The position numbers and the translations under genes are program-made. The notes beneath the pieces are model-generated. The model was given only the letters and a program-made list of their open reading frames with translations, searched no databases and was not told where the DNA came from. A stretch of 19,824 nucleotides of DNA, taken from contig JBFKQZ010000026.1 in NCBI GenBank assembly GCA_041627475.1, positions 1 to 19,824 on the forward strand, in the 5' to 3' direction. Each line of letters begins with the position of its first letter. The stretch's first letter is position 1. Shown here in pieces: positions 1 through 7,843 of this stretch. Source of the DNA: JBFGFG01 sp041627475. Its GTDB lineage: Bacteria > Actinomycetota > Nitriliruptoria > Nitriliruptorales > Nitriliruptoraceae.

Positions 1-1234
1 CGACCTCGACGCGACGCTTGAAGTTGAGACCGAAGTCCTCGATCTGGTCGACCGTGTCCAGCGCGTCGACCTGGGCCTGCGCGTCGGCGAACGGCGCCAG
101 CATCATCTGGCGGACCTGCATGCGCAGTGGCTCGACCTGCTGCAGCGATGCCTCGAGCGTCCCGCCGACGGTGCTCTCCAGCTCGCGGATGCGACCGTCG
201 ACCTGGGCGTACAGCGTCTCCAGCTGGTCTGCGTCACTGAGCAGCTGCTGGCGGATCCGCACCTCGTTCTTGGCCATGTCCGCGGCCTTCTCGATGCGCT
301 CCACCGCGTTGATGAGCGCCTGTTTGCCGGCCACGTCGGCCAGGAAGCCCGCCAGGTCACGCATCAGCCGGTCGGCGCCCGACCGCTTCCACATGTCCAC
401 GTCCTCGTGGACCCGCGACTGCCAGGCCTCGTAGGCACACACCGGGTAGACGCGGACCTCGCCGCGCTGGCCCGCCCGACGCGACGCCTCCACGATCCGG
501 CCGCCGACGTAGTTCAGCACGTCCCGACGGGTCTGCTTGTCGTGGAAGTGCTGCGGGTACATGTTGCAGACGAGGAACGTCTTCTTGAGGTCGCGGCTGA
601 CGACCTCCTCGAGGAAGCCCATCTCGGTCGCGCCCACCGTCGGGGGCGACAGGAACACGACGATGCCGGCGTCGCAGACGTCGAGCTCCTGCAGCGTGCG
701 CTCGGTGTAGACGTCGTCGGCCGCGGCGTCGTCCAGCCCCGGCGTGTCGATCAGGCGGGTGCCGTTGCGCAGGAACGGGACCGGCACGCCCTGCTCGACG
801 TAGGTCACGCCCAGCTCGTTGCCCGGGTTGTGCTTCTGCGAGGTGAACTGCGACACCTCCTCGACCGCGACGTGGCGGGTCGAGCCGTCGGCGAAGTGCA
901 CCGCCGCGCCAGGCGTCTTGTCGTACGACACGTACACCGGGACCGCGGTCTCCGGCGTCACGTGCATCGAGGAGACCTCGCGCCCGATCAGCGAGTTCAG
1001 CAGCGTCGACTTGCCGCGCTTGATCAGCCCGAAGACACCGATGGTGAACATCGTCCGCTCGAGCTCGTTGCGGACCAGCGCGAGCTCGGTCGCGATCATC
1101 GAGTCGGACATCTCCGAGCCCTCGACGTGGATGGTCTGGCGCTCGCGGAACCGGTCCCAGACCACCTCGAAGTGACCCAGCGCCTCGAACAGGCCGCTGC
1201 GCTCGACATCGAAGGCTTCCAGGAACTCCGCCAA
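1..1234 (-). CDS. Dynamin-family GTPase, C-terminal part outside window
   Basis: Large GTPase of the bacterial dynamin-like group, expected to bind membranes or remodel them with GTP. The reading frame is open to the window edge (about 411 residues seen). A TTG start at 1234 is chosen because an in-frame TAG lies seven codons upstream and a GAGGAGG ribosome site sits just before it. Seen: a helical N-terminus (1-60), P-loop GLIKRGKST (69-77), G3 motif DTPGLDD (163-169), then from about residue 310 a helical, probably coiled-coil stretch with regular hydrophobic spacing. The G4 site, normally N/TKxD, reads FLVCNMYP (220-227), so the usual guanine-specifying Asp is not obvious. It follows the lipoprotein gene after 154 bases, in which I see no convincing terminator, only a directly repeated GTCCGCAC (1327, 1351). 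Family call is firm; the cellular role is unknown. Confidence 0.85.
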   Translation of the reverse strand, partial: MAEFLEAFDVERSGLFEALGHFEVVWDRFRERQTIHVEGSEMSDSMIATELALVRNELERTMFTIGVFGLIKRGKSTLLNSLIGREVSSMHVTPETAVPVYVSYDKTPGAAVHFADGSTRHVAVEEVSQFTSQKHNPGNELGVTYVEQGVPVPFLRNGTRLIDTPGLDDAAADDVYTERTLQELDVCDAGIVVFLSPPTVGATEMGFLEEVVSRDLKKTFLVCNMYPQHFHDKQTRRDVLNYVGGRIVEASRRAGQRGEVRVYPVCAYEAWQSRVHEDVDMWKRSGADRLMRDLAGFLADVAGKQALINAVERIEKAADMAKNEVRIRQQLLSDADQLETLYAQVDGRIRELESTVGGTLEASLQQVEPLRMQVRQMMLAPFADAQAQVDALDTVDQIEDFGLNFKRRVEV

Positions 1235-1388
1235 CGCACCCTCCTCGACGACCTATCGGCTGGACGTGGGCCCTACTTGACCTCAGCGCCCCACCGATGT
1301 CGTGCAGGGTTGCAGACCGCAGGCCGGTCCGCACACATTCCCCGCGGTCAGTCCGCACGGCCAGTCGTGGACACGCCGCCGGGCGGGA

Positions 1389-2303
1389 TCAGTCGTCGTT
1401 GCCGCCGTTGCCGACGCCGTTGCCGTTCCCCTCGCCGTTCGGCGGGTCGTCGACGCTCGCGTCATCCGGCTCGTCGTCGTCCTTGGCGTGGTCCGGCGGT
1501 GGCGTCACCACGCGGTAGGCGCCGGCCTCCCAGACCCAGCGCTGCTCGCCCCAGTCGGCCACGGGCAGGGGTGACTCGTCGCAGTCGGCGACGATCGCAG
1601 CCGGGCCGTCGCCGCCCGACTGCAGCCGGGCGCGGGTGACCCCGTAGACGTGGCTGCCGTCGTGGCAGCCGCCCTCTGCCGCCAGCCGCTCGAGCACACC
1701 GCGTCGAGGGACGCGCCACAGCGCCAGCGACCCGAGGCCGTCGCCCTCCATCGCGACCAGCAGCTCGGTGCGGCCGTCGGCGTTGACGTCGGCGGCACGA
1801 AGATCGCTCACGTCGCGGCCGAGACCGGCGAGGTCCTCGGCCAGGACCACGTAGCCGTCGGCGGTCCACCACGCGACGCGCAGCACGCCGGCGCGGTCCC
1901 GGACCCCCGTGGCGACGACCTCCGGCCACGTGTCGGCGTCGAGGTCGACGACGACGTGCTCGATGCCCGACAGGTCCGCCAACGCGTCACTGCGGACGAA
2001 GGCCGCGGCGTCCGCGCTCGACGGACCGACGGTCCGGGACGCGGTCGGGGAGGGGGCAGGTTCCTCCGGCGCTGGGCTCGGGGGCTCCTCGGCGGGTGCG
2101 GCCTCGTCCGCAGCGGGGGGCGCGTCCTCGCTCGGTGCGGCCAGGCCGGTGCCGTCGAACGGGACGGGCTCGGCCTGCACCACCGGCGTCTCGGCGACCT
2201 CCTCCGTGGCGCTGCCCCCGCAACCGGCGAGGGCGACCGCCAGCGCCACGACCGCCACCCCGCCCCGCGGGGCGGTCACACGACGGTCGCGGCGGCGCGG
2301 CAC
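1389..2303 (-). CDS. Predicted lipoprotein with FG-GAP/VCBS-like repeats
   Basis: An exported lipoprotein of 304 residues. The N-terminus is basic (MPRRRDRR), followed by a hydrophobic stretch and the lipobox LAGC with Cys28, so it should be lipid-anchored on the outer face of the membrane. Residues about 30-95 are a Pro/Ala/Glu-rich linker. The folded part has two Asp-rich calcium-loop-like motifs of FG-GAP/VCBS type, VDLDADTWPEVVATG and ADVNADGRTELLVAMEG, suggesting a small beta-propeller-like or binding domain. The C-terminus is a low-complexity Gly/Asn tail ending NGGNDD. The GTG start directly abuts the TGA of the upstream MBL-fold gene (no spacer), so translation is probably coupled. 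No enzyme motif is seen and no specific function is claimed. Confidence 0.8.
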   Translation of the reverse strand: MPRRRDRRVTAPRGGVAVVALAVALAGCGGSATEEVAETPVVQAEPVPFDGTGLAAPSEDAPPAADEAAPAEEPPSPAPEEPAPSPTASRTVGPSSADAAAFVRSDALADLSGIEHVVVDLDADTWPEVVATGVRDRAGVLRVAWWTADGYVVLAEDLAGLGRDVSDLRAADVNADGRTELLVAMEGDGLGSLALWRVPRRGVLERLAAEGGCHDGSHVYGVTRARLQSGGDGPAAIVADCDESPLPVADWGEQRWVWEAGAYRVVTPPPDHAKDDDEPDDASVDDPPNGEGNGNGVGNGGNDD

Positions 2304-3173
2304 TCAGACCACCCGGGCCGTGCCGTCGTCGGCGAGCGTGATGCGGCCCTCGGCCGCCAGGTGCTCCAGCGCAGCCGTCGTCGAGGCGGTCGCCGCCGGC
2401 CACACCGCCCTGTCGTAGTCCGCGTAGACCACCTCGACCACCTCCCGTGCCGTCGACGCCCCGTCGGCCAGGACCGCCAGGACCTGCGCGAGCCGGTGCT
2501 CGCGGTGCTCGGCGTAGAAGCGCAGGACCGCCTCGGGGTCCTCGGTCATCGCCGGGCCGTGGCCGGGCAGCAGCGCCGCCGGGCCGAGGTCGAGCACGCG
2601 ACGCAGGCTCGCGAGGTAGCCGCCGAGCGTGCCGTCCGGGTGGGCGACCACGGCCGTGCCGCGGCCGAGCACGTGGTCGCCGGTGACGACCGCGCGGGTC
2701 GGCAGGCGCAGCGACAGCGAGTCGGCGGTGTGGCCCGGCGTCGCGACCACCTCGAGGTCCAGGGCGCCGACAGCCAACCGGTCACCAACCCCGACGACGC
2801 GCCCGCCCGCACCGGCGACGTCGGGGCTCGCGGCCGCGACGGCGACACCCCAGTCGGCGGCCCAGGCTCCCGCCGCCTCGACGTGGTCCGGGTGGTGGTG
2901 CGTGGCGAACACCAGCGCGACGTCGAGGTCGTGCGCGGCCAGCACCTCGTCGACCCGGGCGCGATGCGCGGCGTCGGCGGGACCCGGGTCGACCACGACC
3001 GCGGGCTGGCCGTCGCCCGCGGCGAGGACGTAGGTGTTGGTCCCGTCGAGGGTCATCGGTGACGGGTTGGGCGCGAGCACGCGCAGGGCGACCTCGTCGA
3101 CCCGGGCCGTGGTCGGCAGCGAGCCGAACGGCGGCAGGTCGGTCCGTGGGTCGGTGGGGGGCGCCGGACTCAC
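2304..3173 (-). CDS. MBL-fold metallohydrolase, LACTB2-like
   Basis: A 289-residue metallo-beta-lactamase-fold hydrolase. The metal-binding signature HxHxDH is present as THHHPDH (His92, His94, Asp96, His97), followed by the further ligands in ATPGHTADS, VTGDH and LLPGHGP. The opening motif NPSPMTLDGTNTYVL and the C-terminal winged-helix-like region (AREVVEVVYADYDR...) are typical of the LACTB2-like subgroup, whose human member is an endoribonuclease; bacterial substrates are mostly unknown. The GTG start at 3173 overlaps the TGA of the upstream dehalogenase gene by four bases (GTGA), the usual sign of translational coupling. A homologue (Rv3677c) lies in the matching region of M. tuberculosis. 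The fold and metal site are well supported; the substrate is not. Confidence 0.92.
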   Translation of the reverse strand: MSPAPPTDPRTDLPPFGSLPTTARVDEVALRVLAPNPSPMTLDGTNTYVLAAGDGQPAVVVDPGPADAAHRARVDEVLAAHDLDVALVFATHHHPDHVEAAGAWAADWGVAVAAASPDVAGAGGRVVGVGDRLAVGALDLEVVATPGHTADSLSLRLPTRAVVTGDHVLGRGTAVVAHPDGTLGGYLASLRRVLDLGPAALLPGHGPAMTEDPEAVLRFYAEHREHRLAQVLAVLADGASTAREVVEVVYADYDRAVWPAATASTTAALEHLAAEGRITLADDGTARVV

Positions 3174-4057
3174 CCGAGCTCCTCGAGCCAGGCCGCCACG
3201 GTCCGCCCGATCTCGTCGCCGCTGTCCTCCTGCACGAAGTGGATGCCGGCGATCGGGTGCTCGGTCAGGCTCGGCCACGTCGCGACCTCGTCGCCGTAGA
3301 CCTGCGTGAGGAAGCCCGGCTCGGCCGGGAAGTGCAGCTTCGGCACGTCGCTGCTCGACAACCAGTCGTGGTAGTCGGTGACGATCTCGGCGACGTCCGC
3401 GGGCTCGCCGTCGAACGGGATCTGGCGCGGCCACGTCAGCGTCGGGCGACGCGACTCGCCCGGCTCGGTGTACGGGGCCCGGTAGGCCGCGAGCACGTCG
3501 GCCGGGATCTCGCCGAGGACCGAGGCGGGCAGGATGCGGTCGACGAAGACGTTCTTCGTGAGCACGATCTCCTCACCCGCGTCGGACCGCATCGCGGCGA
3601 ACAGGTCACGGCCGCCGTCGGGCCAGTCCGCCAGCGACACCGGCCCGCAGATCGTCTCGGTGAAGGCGATCGCGCGGACGGCGTCGCGGTGGTTGTTGGC
3701 CCAGTCGAAGCCGAGGCCGCCGCCCCAGTCGTGCAGCACCAGCGTCACGTCCGAGCTGACGCCGAGGTCCTCGAGCAGCTGCCACAGGTACCGGCGGTGC
3801 TCGGTGAACCGGTAGCGGGCGTCGCCCTCGCCGGGCAGCGGGTCGGACTCACCCATGCCGACGAGGTCGGGGACCACGACGCGACCCAGCGGGGCCAGGT
3901 GCGGGACGACGTCGCGCCACAGCAGCTTCGACGTCGGGTTGCCGTGCAGCAGCACGATCGGGTCGCCCTCGCCCTCGTCCCAGTAGGCCATGGAGGTACC
4001 CAGGACCTCGCGGCGCTGGGTCGGGTACGGCGCGGGGCCGGCGGCGGTCGCGGTCAT
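3170..4057 (-). CDS. Haloalkane dehalogenase-like alpha/beta hydrolase
   Basis: A 295-residue alpha/beta hydrolase closely resembling HLD-II haloalkane dehalogenases (DhaA type), which replace a terminal halogen with hydroxyl. All expected catalytic positions can be placed: HGNPTS with halide-stabilising Asn40, HDWGG with nucleophile Asp110 and halide-stabilising Trp111, FTET with the acid Glu134, and GIHFVQED with base His273. An Asp rather than Ser nucleophile excludes ordinary esterases; epoxide hydrolases also use Asp but lack this Asn/Trp arrangement. ATG at 4057 is preceded by AGGAGG at good spacing. It lies 13 bases after the secreted-protein gene and overlaps the MBL gene by four bases. 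In the M. tuberculosis counterpart region an alpha/beta hydrolase annotated as an epoxide hydrolase (Rv3670) occurs. The natural substrate is unknown. Confidence 0.9.
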   Translation of the reverse strand: MTATAAGPAPYPTQRREVLGTSMAYWDEGEGDPIVLLHGNPTSKLLWRDVVPHLAPLGRVVVPDLVGMGESDPLPGEGDARYRFTEHRRYLWQLLEDLGVSSDVTLVLHDWGGGLGFDWANNHRDAVRAIAFTETICGPVSLADWPDGGRDLFAAMRSDAGEEIVLTKNVFVDRILPASVLGEIPADVLAAYRAPYTEPGESRRPTLTWPRQIPFDGEPADVAEIVTDYHDWLSSSDVPKLHFPAEPGFLTQVYGDEVATWPSLTEHPIAGIHFVQEDSGDEIGRTVAAWLEELG

Positions 4058-4070
4058 CTGGGGCCTCCTG

Positions 4071-5216
4071 TCAGGCGTCGGCGTGCGCGAGGTCCTCGTC
4101 GGTGGGGCCGGGGTCGTCACCCTCGCCGCTCGCGGTCGGCGTCTCGTCCTCGCCACGTGCCTCACGACGACGCTCCCACACGCGCACCGCACCCGCGGCG
4201 AGCAGCCCCGCACCGAGCGACGCGGCGACCAGCCCGGGGACCGTCAGGCGGAACAGCGGGACCTCGTCACCGACCCACGTCGTCTCGACGGGCACGTCGT
4301 ACCGCTCGCCGTCGACGAGGATCGGGATCTCGGCGGCGACCACCGTGGCCGAGCGGGACGCCGGCACGACGTCCGGGCTCCCGGGTCGGACGTCCAGCCA
4401 CGTGGCGGTCGGCGCACCCTCGAGCTGCATCTCCCAGACGGGCTCGCCGGTCGGGCCCTCCACGACGTCGCCGACCGGGCTGTTGGGGTCGAGGCGTGCG
4501 TGGTCGTTCCACGAGGGGCTCGCCCGGTTGACCTCGAAGCCCGCCTCGGTCAGTCGCAGCAGCGGCTCGCCCTCGCGGCCGAGCACGACGATCTCCTCGG
4601 CCTCCAGGCGCTGGACGACGAACACGGGGACGGGGCCGGAGACGACCGTGAGCTGGGCGGGGCCCACGCTGCCGTCGGTCAGCAGGTCACTGCTCCAGCG
4701 GCCCTCGAGCTCGGACTCCTCCAGCACCCCGGCGATCTCGTCGAACTGGCCGTCGACGACGACCGGGATCGACCAGTCGTGCTCCTCGTCGGCCGTGCGG
4801 GGCAGCAGCACCGTGTCGAACCACTGCCACGTCGGCAGCGTCGACACCTGGGTCCAGCCCGAAGGGACGTCCTCGCCCGGGTCCGAGCCGCGACCGGCCG
4901 AGTCCAACGACTCGTACCAGGCACGGACCGAGAGGTCGGCGAACACGCCCTCCTCCGAGATCCGCAGCCACGGGCGTCCCGCCTCGTCGACGACCGTCAG
5001 CGGCGCCGCGCCGGGGTTCGTCACCTCGATGCGCGGGGCGTACGCGACCAGCCCGCGGGCCTCGAGACCGGGGAGGTCCGGCAGCTGCGTCACCCGCGGC
5101 TGCGGGACGATCCCGCCGTGGGCGCCGGCAGGCACCGCCAGTGCTCCGACGAGCAGCAACGCGGCCGCAGCGGCGAGCAGCAGCCGCCGTACCGGGGGGA
5201 CCGAGGTGATCGTCAT
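4071..5216 (-). CDS. Secreted, membrane-anchored protein with duplicated extracellular module
   Basis: A 381-residue protein I do not recognise by name. It has a clear signal peptide (residues 1-32, PPVRRLLLAAAAALLLVGALAVPAGA in nature, likely cleaved before HGG), a long extracellular part, one transmembrane helix (about 327-346) and a short, acidic cytoplasmic tail. The extracellular part looks internally duplicated: GRPWLRISEEG near residue 80 matches GEPLLRLTEAG near 215, each followed by a W-containing segment, and IPVVVDGQFDEI near 150 matches IPILVDGERYDV near 297. Similar actinobacterial proteins are annotated only as hypothetical membrane proteins. The ATG at 5216 has no strong ribosome site. 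It is the first gene of the leftward operon with the dehalogenase, MBL and lipoprotein genes. A sensory or ligand-binding surface role is a guess. Confidence 0.78.
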   Translation of the reverse strand: MTITSVPPVRRLLLAAAAALLLVGALAVPAGAHGGIVPQPRVTQLPDLPGLEARGLVAYAPRIEVTNPGAAPLTVVDEAGRPWLRISEEGVFADLSVRAWYESLDSAGRGSDPGEDVPSGWTQVSTLPTWQWFDTVLLPRTADEEHDWSIPVVVDGQFDEIAGVLEESELEGRWSSDLLTDGSVGPAQLTVVSGPVPVFVVQRLEAEEIVVLGREGEPLLRLTEAGFEVNRASPSWNDHARLDPNSPVGDVVEGPTGEPVWEMQLEGAPTATWLDVRPGSPDVVPASRSATVVAAEIPILVDGERYDVPVETTWVGDEVPLFRLTVPGLVAASLGAGLLAAGAVRVWERRREARGEDETPTASGEGDDPGPTDEDLAHADA

Positions 5217-5243
5217 GGGGTCCGCACAGTACGGCGGAAGACG

Positions 5244-5277
5244 CGGAGCGGCGGCCCCTCCCAAGGCCGCCGCTCCG
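5244..5277 (-). repeat. 13-bp perfect hairpin in leader of secreted-protein operon
   Basis: The arms 5244-5256 and 5265-5277 (CGGAGCGGCGGCC and its complement) pair perfectly over 13 bases with an 8-base loop. There is no T-run on either strand. It lies 28 bases upstream of the ATG at 5216 and downstream of the candidate promoter at 5334-5362, so it would fold in the leader RNA; alternatively it terminates transcription from the Nudix gene. Confidence 0.7.
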
Positions 5278-5282
5278 AGCCC

Positions 5283-5318
5283 CTCCCGCTGGGGACGGCT
5301 CCCGCTCCGTCTCCCGCT
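5283..5318. repeat. Three copies of CTCCCGCT
   Basis: CTCCCGCT occurs at 5283-5290, 5299-5306 and 5311-5318 (AGCGGGAG on the minus strand, the sense of the leader RNA). The spacing is irregular (16 and 12 bases). The copies sit between the candidate promoter and the 13-bp hairpin. The function is unknown. Confidence 0.6.
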
Positions 5319-5333
5319 CAAGGCTTGGTCTGC

Positions 5334-5362
5334 ACTGTACCGACGTGCGCCCACCGCGCCAA
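5334..5362 (-). promoter_or_regulatory. Candidate promoter of the secreted-protein operon
   Basis: On the minus strand, TTGGCG (5362-5357) and TACAGT (5339-5334) are separated by exactly 17 bases, close to a sigma-70-type actinobacterial promoter. Transcription would begin near 5327, giving a leader of about 110 bases that includes the triple repeat and the hairpin. This is a pattern match only. Confidence 0.45.
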
Positions 5363-5426
5363 CAACTTTTTGTGCCACGTCCGTTCGCGCAGTGTCACGC
5401 GACCTGACGTCATGCCCAGATCGTGT

Positions 5427-6257
5427 TCACGGGACCTCCGGCGGCCCCCCGTGCGGGTGCTGGACCAGCACCTCGCCGTCCACCTGCACGATCGTCGGCT
5501 GGATCCGGTCGGGCCGTCGGCCCTCGACCGCTGCGAGCAGCCCGGCCACGTCGTCGTGGGCCGCGAGCTCGGCGAGGACCTTGCGGGTCGGGAAGATCAC
5601 GGTGAAGCGGCCGGACTCGTGGCCGTCGAGGCAGGCCTCCGGCGTCAGCCAGCGGGCGCTCGTCGTCTCGACCTGGTCGGAGCTCGCGGTGTCCTCCTGC
5701 CCCGGCGGCACGGCCGCGACGAAGAAGCGGGTGTCGTAGCGACGGTGCATGCCGTCGGGCGTCACCCACCACGCGAACGGGAGGTACGCGTCCAGCGTCA
5801 GCCGCAGCCCCCGGTCGCGCAGCAGCGCCGCGAGGTCGCCGCGGTCGTCGCGCGCCGCGAGCGCCGCACGGGCGTCGGCGACGTCCGGCTCGTCCAGCAG
5901 CGCACCGTCGACCGGTGTGCCGTCGGCGTCCACCGCGAACAGCACCCCCGCCTCCTCGAAGGACTCGCGGGCCGCGGCCACCAGCAGCCCGAGGCCGCCC
6001 CGCTCGTCGGCCCCCAGCCGGTCACCGACGTCGGCCGGGTCGCCGCCGACCCACAGCGTCGGGTCGAGGTCGCGGTCGGCGTCCTCCACGCGGCCGCCCG
6101 GGAAGACCAGCGCCCCGCCCACGAAGTCGGTCTCGACGTGCCGCTCCTGGACGAGGACCTCGAGCCCGTCGTCCCCGTCGCGGACCACGATCACCGTCGC
6201 CGCGTCGAGCGCCGGTCGCGTCGTCCCGTCGTGCTCACCGACCCGTGTCCGCGCCAT
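5427..6257 (-). CDS. Nudix hydrolase, NUDT19-like
   Basis: A 276-residue Nudix hydrolase. The Nudix box is split by an insertion: FPGGRVEDAD (residues 52-61) and then RESFEEAGVLF (97-107), carrying the metal-binding Glu residues of the REUXEEXGU half. This interrupted box, with FPGG just before it and a long C-terminal half, is typical of NUDT19/RP2-like proteins, of which the mammalian member hydrolyses CoA and acyl-CoA diphosphates; the substrate here is not established. The ATG at 6257 follows GGGGAGG with suitable spacing. It is divergent from the membrane-protein gene at 6329 with 71 bases between them, and 210 bases separate it from the next leftward gene. A different Nudix protein (Rv3672c) is found in the corresponding mycobacterial region. 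Confidence 0.9.
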   Translation of the reverse strand: MARTRVGEHDGTTRPALDAATVIVVRDGDDGLEVLVQERHVETDFVGGALVFPGGRVEDADRDLDPTLWVGGDPADVGDRLGADERGGLGLLVAAARESFEEAGVLFAVDADGTPVDGALLDEPDVADARAALAARDDRGDLAALLRDRGLRLTLDAYLPFAWWVTPDGMHRRYDTRFFVAAVPPGQEDTASSDQVETTSARWLTPEACLDGHESGRFTVIFPTRKVLAELAAHDDVAGLLAAVEGRRPDRIQPTIVQVDGEVLVQHPHGGPPEVP

Positions 6258-6328
6258 GCACCGCCTCCCCGCTGCCTGCAGGGCGCGACCATACGGTCGG
6301 CCGTGCCCCACCTGCACCGGAGCCAGCC

Positions 6329-7333
6329 ATGGCGCAGTCGACCGCGGCGCGGGCCCGGGGTCGGGCCGGCGCAGGCGGCGGCGGCCGCAACCCCGAGCTC
6401 GACGCCACGCGCATGCTCGCGCTCGTCGCGGCCGTCGCCGTGCTCGTCGCGCCCGCACCGCTGCCGGACTGGCTGGACGGCGGGACGCTCGCCGTCGCCG
6501 ACGTGCTCCCCGCCGGCTTCGCGGTCGTCTCGGGTGCCGCGATCGCCCACCAGGTCGCCGCACGCGCCGCCGCGGGTGCCGGGTGGTGGACCGCGCGGGT
6601 GCTCCGGCGGGTCGCGCTGCTCGTCGCCGCCGGTGTGCTGCTGCAGGTCCTGGTCCGGCTGCCGAGCCTCGCGACGCTGTTCTCCTCGCTGCGCTGGGAG
6701 AGCGAGCTGGCGGTGCTGGGCATCGCGAGCGGCCTCGCCATGCTGCTGGCCCGGCTGCCCGCGTCCACGAGGGTGGTGCTCGTGGTCCTGCTCGTGGTCG
6801 GCCACCGCGCCGCACCGTCGGGGCCCGAACCCGTCGGGGAGGTCGTGGCGACGCTCGCCCTCGTGCTGGTCGGGACGCTGCTCGGCCAGTGGGTCCGGCA
6901 CCGGCCGCGTGGACTGACCACGGTCGGGCTGCTGGCGGCGCTGGCGATCGCGGCCGGCGCGGCCGCCCACGCCCTCACCGACCGACCGTGGGTCGACGGG
7001 ACGCTCTGGGACCCGGCCCTCGCAGCAGGCGCGGTCGCGCTGGTCGCGGCCCTGCTCGCCGTCGGGCAGGCCGCCACCCGTCGTGCGCTGACGGACCGGC
7101 TCGTCGCACCGCTCGCCGTGGCGGGCCGGGTGACCCTGCCGCTGTGGCTCGTCGCGGTCGTCGCCGACGCGTGGTTCCTCGACACCCGTCCGGTGCGCTG
7201 GCTGCTGCGCGAGGTGCTGTGGCCGCCGCTCGGTGCCACCGGTGCGGCGCTCGCGCTCGGCGCGCTGGTCGGCCTCGCCCTGGTCCGCCTCGGCACCGCC
7301 ATGGCCGACCGCGGCCTCCACCTCCGCGCCTGA
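6329..7333 (+). CDS. Polytopic membrane protein, HGSNAT/DUF1624-like
   Basis: A 334-residue integral membrane protein with about ten predicted hydrophobic helices (roughly residues 29-45, 55-72, 92-110, 123-140, 145-158, 170-186, 195-212, 227-243, 258-278 and 303-325). The pattern ELDATRMLAL before helix 1, AGFAVVSGAAI in helix 2, RRVALLVAAGVLLQ in helix 3 and ELAVLGIASGLAML in helix 4 resembles the DUF1624/heparan-alpha-glucosaminide N-acetyltransferase or YeiB-like group, membrane enzymes that move acyl groups across the membrane. I do not see an obvious catalytic His in helix 1, so activity is uncertain. The ATG at 6329 has GGAG at -7 spacing. It stands alone, divergent from the Nudix gene and convergent with the RidA gene. 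Confidence 0.75.
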   Translation: MAQSTAARARGRAGAGGGGRNPELDATRMLALVAAVAVLVAPAPLPDWLDGGTLAVADVLPAGFAVVSGAAIAHQVAARAAAGAGWWTARVLRRVALLVAAGVLLQVLVRLPSLATLFSSLRWESELAVLGIASGLAMLLARLPASTRVVLVVLLVVGHRAAPSGPEPVGEVVATLALVLVGTLLGQWVRHRPRGLTTVGLLAALAIAAGAAAHALTDRPWVDGTLWDPALAAGAVALVAALLAVGQAATRRALTDRLVAPLAVAGRVTLPLWLVAVVADAWFLDTRPVRWLLREVLWPPLGATGAALALGALVGLALVRLGTAMADRGLHLRA

Positions 7334-7356
7334 ACACGGGACGGGACCAGTGGGCG

Positions 7357-7842
7357 CTACCCCCTGATCTCCAGGATGGCCTCGACCTCGACGGGGGCGT
7401 CGAGGGGGAGGACCGGGACGCCGACGGCGGAGCGGGCGTGGCGCCCGTCCTCGCCGAGGACCTCGGCGAGCAGCTCGCTGGCACCGTTGGCGACCAGGTG
7501 CTGCTGGGTGAAGTCGGGCGTGCTCGCGACGAAGCAGGTCAGCTTCACGACGCGGACCCGCGACAGGTCACCGGCGGCGTCCTTCGCCTGGGCGAGGATG
7601 TTGACCGCGGCCTGACGGGCGAGCTTCTCGGCCTCGGCGAGGGTGACCTCGCCACCGACCTTGCCGGTCTGCGGCAGGCCGCCGTCGACGACCGGCAGCT
7701 GGCCGGCGGTGAACACGAGGTTCCCGCTCGCGTTCCACGGCTTGTACGCCGCCGCGGCAGCGGGGGCGGGGGGCAGCGTGAGGCCGAGGGCCTCCAGGCG
7801 CTGCTCGGGGGTGCTGCCGTCGGGGCCGTCGAAGTCCGTCAC
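7357..7842 (-). CDS. RidA-family protein (reactive imine deaminase-like)
   Basis: A 161-residue RidA/YjgF/YER057c-family protein, somewhat longer than the usual ~130 because of an N-terminal extension. RidA enzymes hydrolyse reactive enamines and imines released by PLP enzymes. The key Arg is kept (HARSAVGVPVLPL, Arg137), as is the following acidic strand motif VEVEAI (Glu152/Glu154). TAGQLP near residue 46 and the LARQAAVNILAQAK helix also fit. The GTG start at 7842 has AGGAGG at six bases; the upstream DUF4177-like gene ends 1 base before it. It is the last gene of the nfeD-like/DUF4177/RidA operon. M. tuberculosis Rv3678c is the apparent positional counterpart. Confidence 0.92.
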   Translation of the reverse strand: MTDFDGPDGSTPEQRLEALGLTLPPAPAAAAAYKPWNASGNLVFTAGQLPVVDGGLPQTGKVGGEVTLAEAEKLARQAAVNILAQAKDAAGDLSRVRVVKLTCFVASTPDFTQQHLVANGASELLAEVLGEDGRHARSAVGVPVLPLDAPVEVEAILEIRG

Positions 7843-7843
7843 G

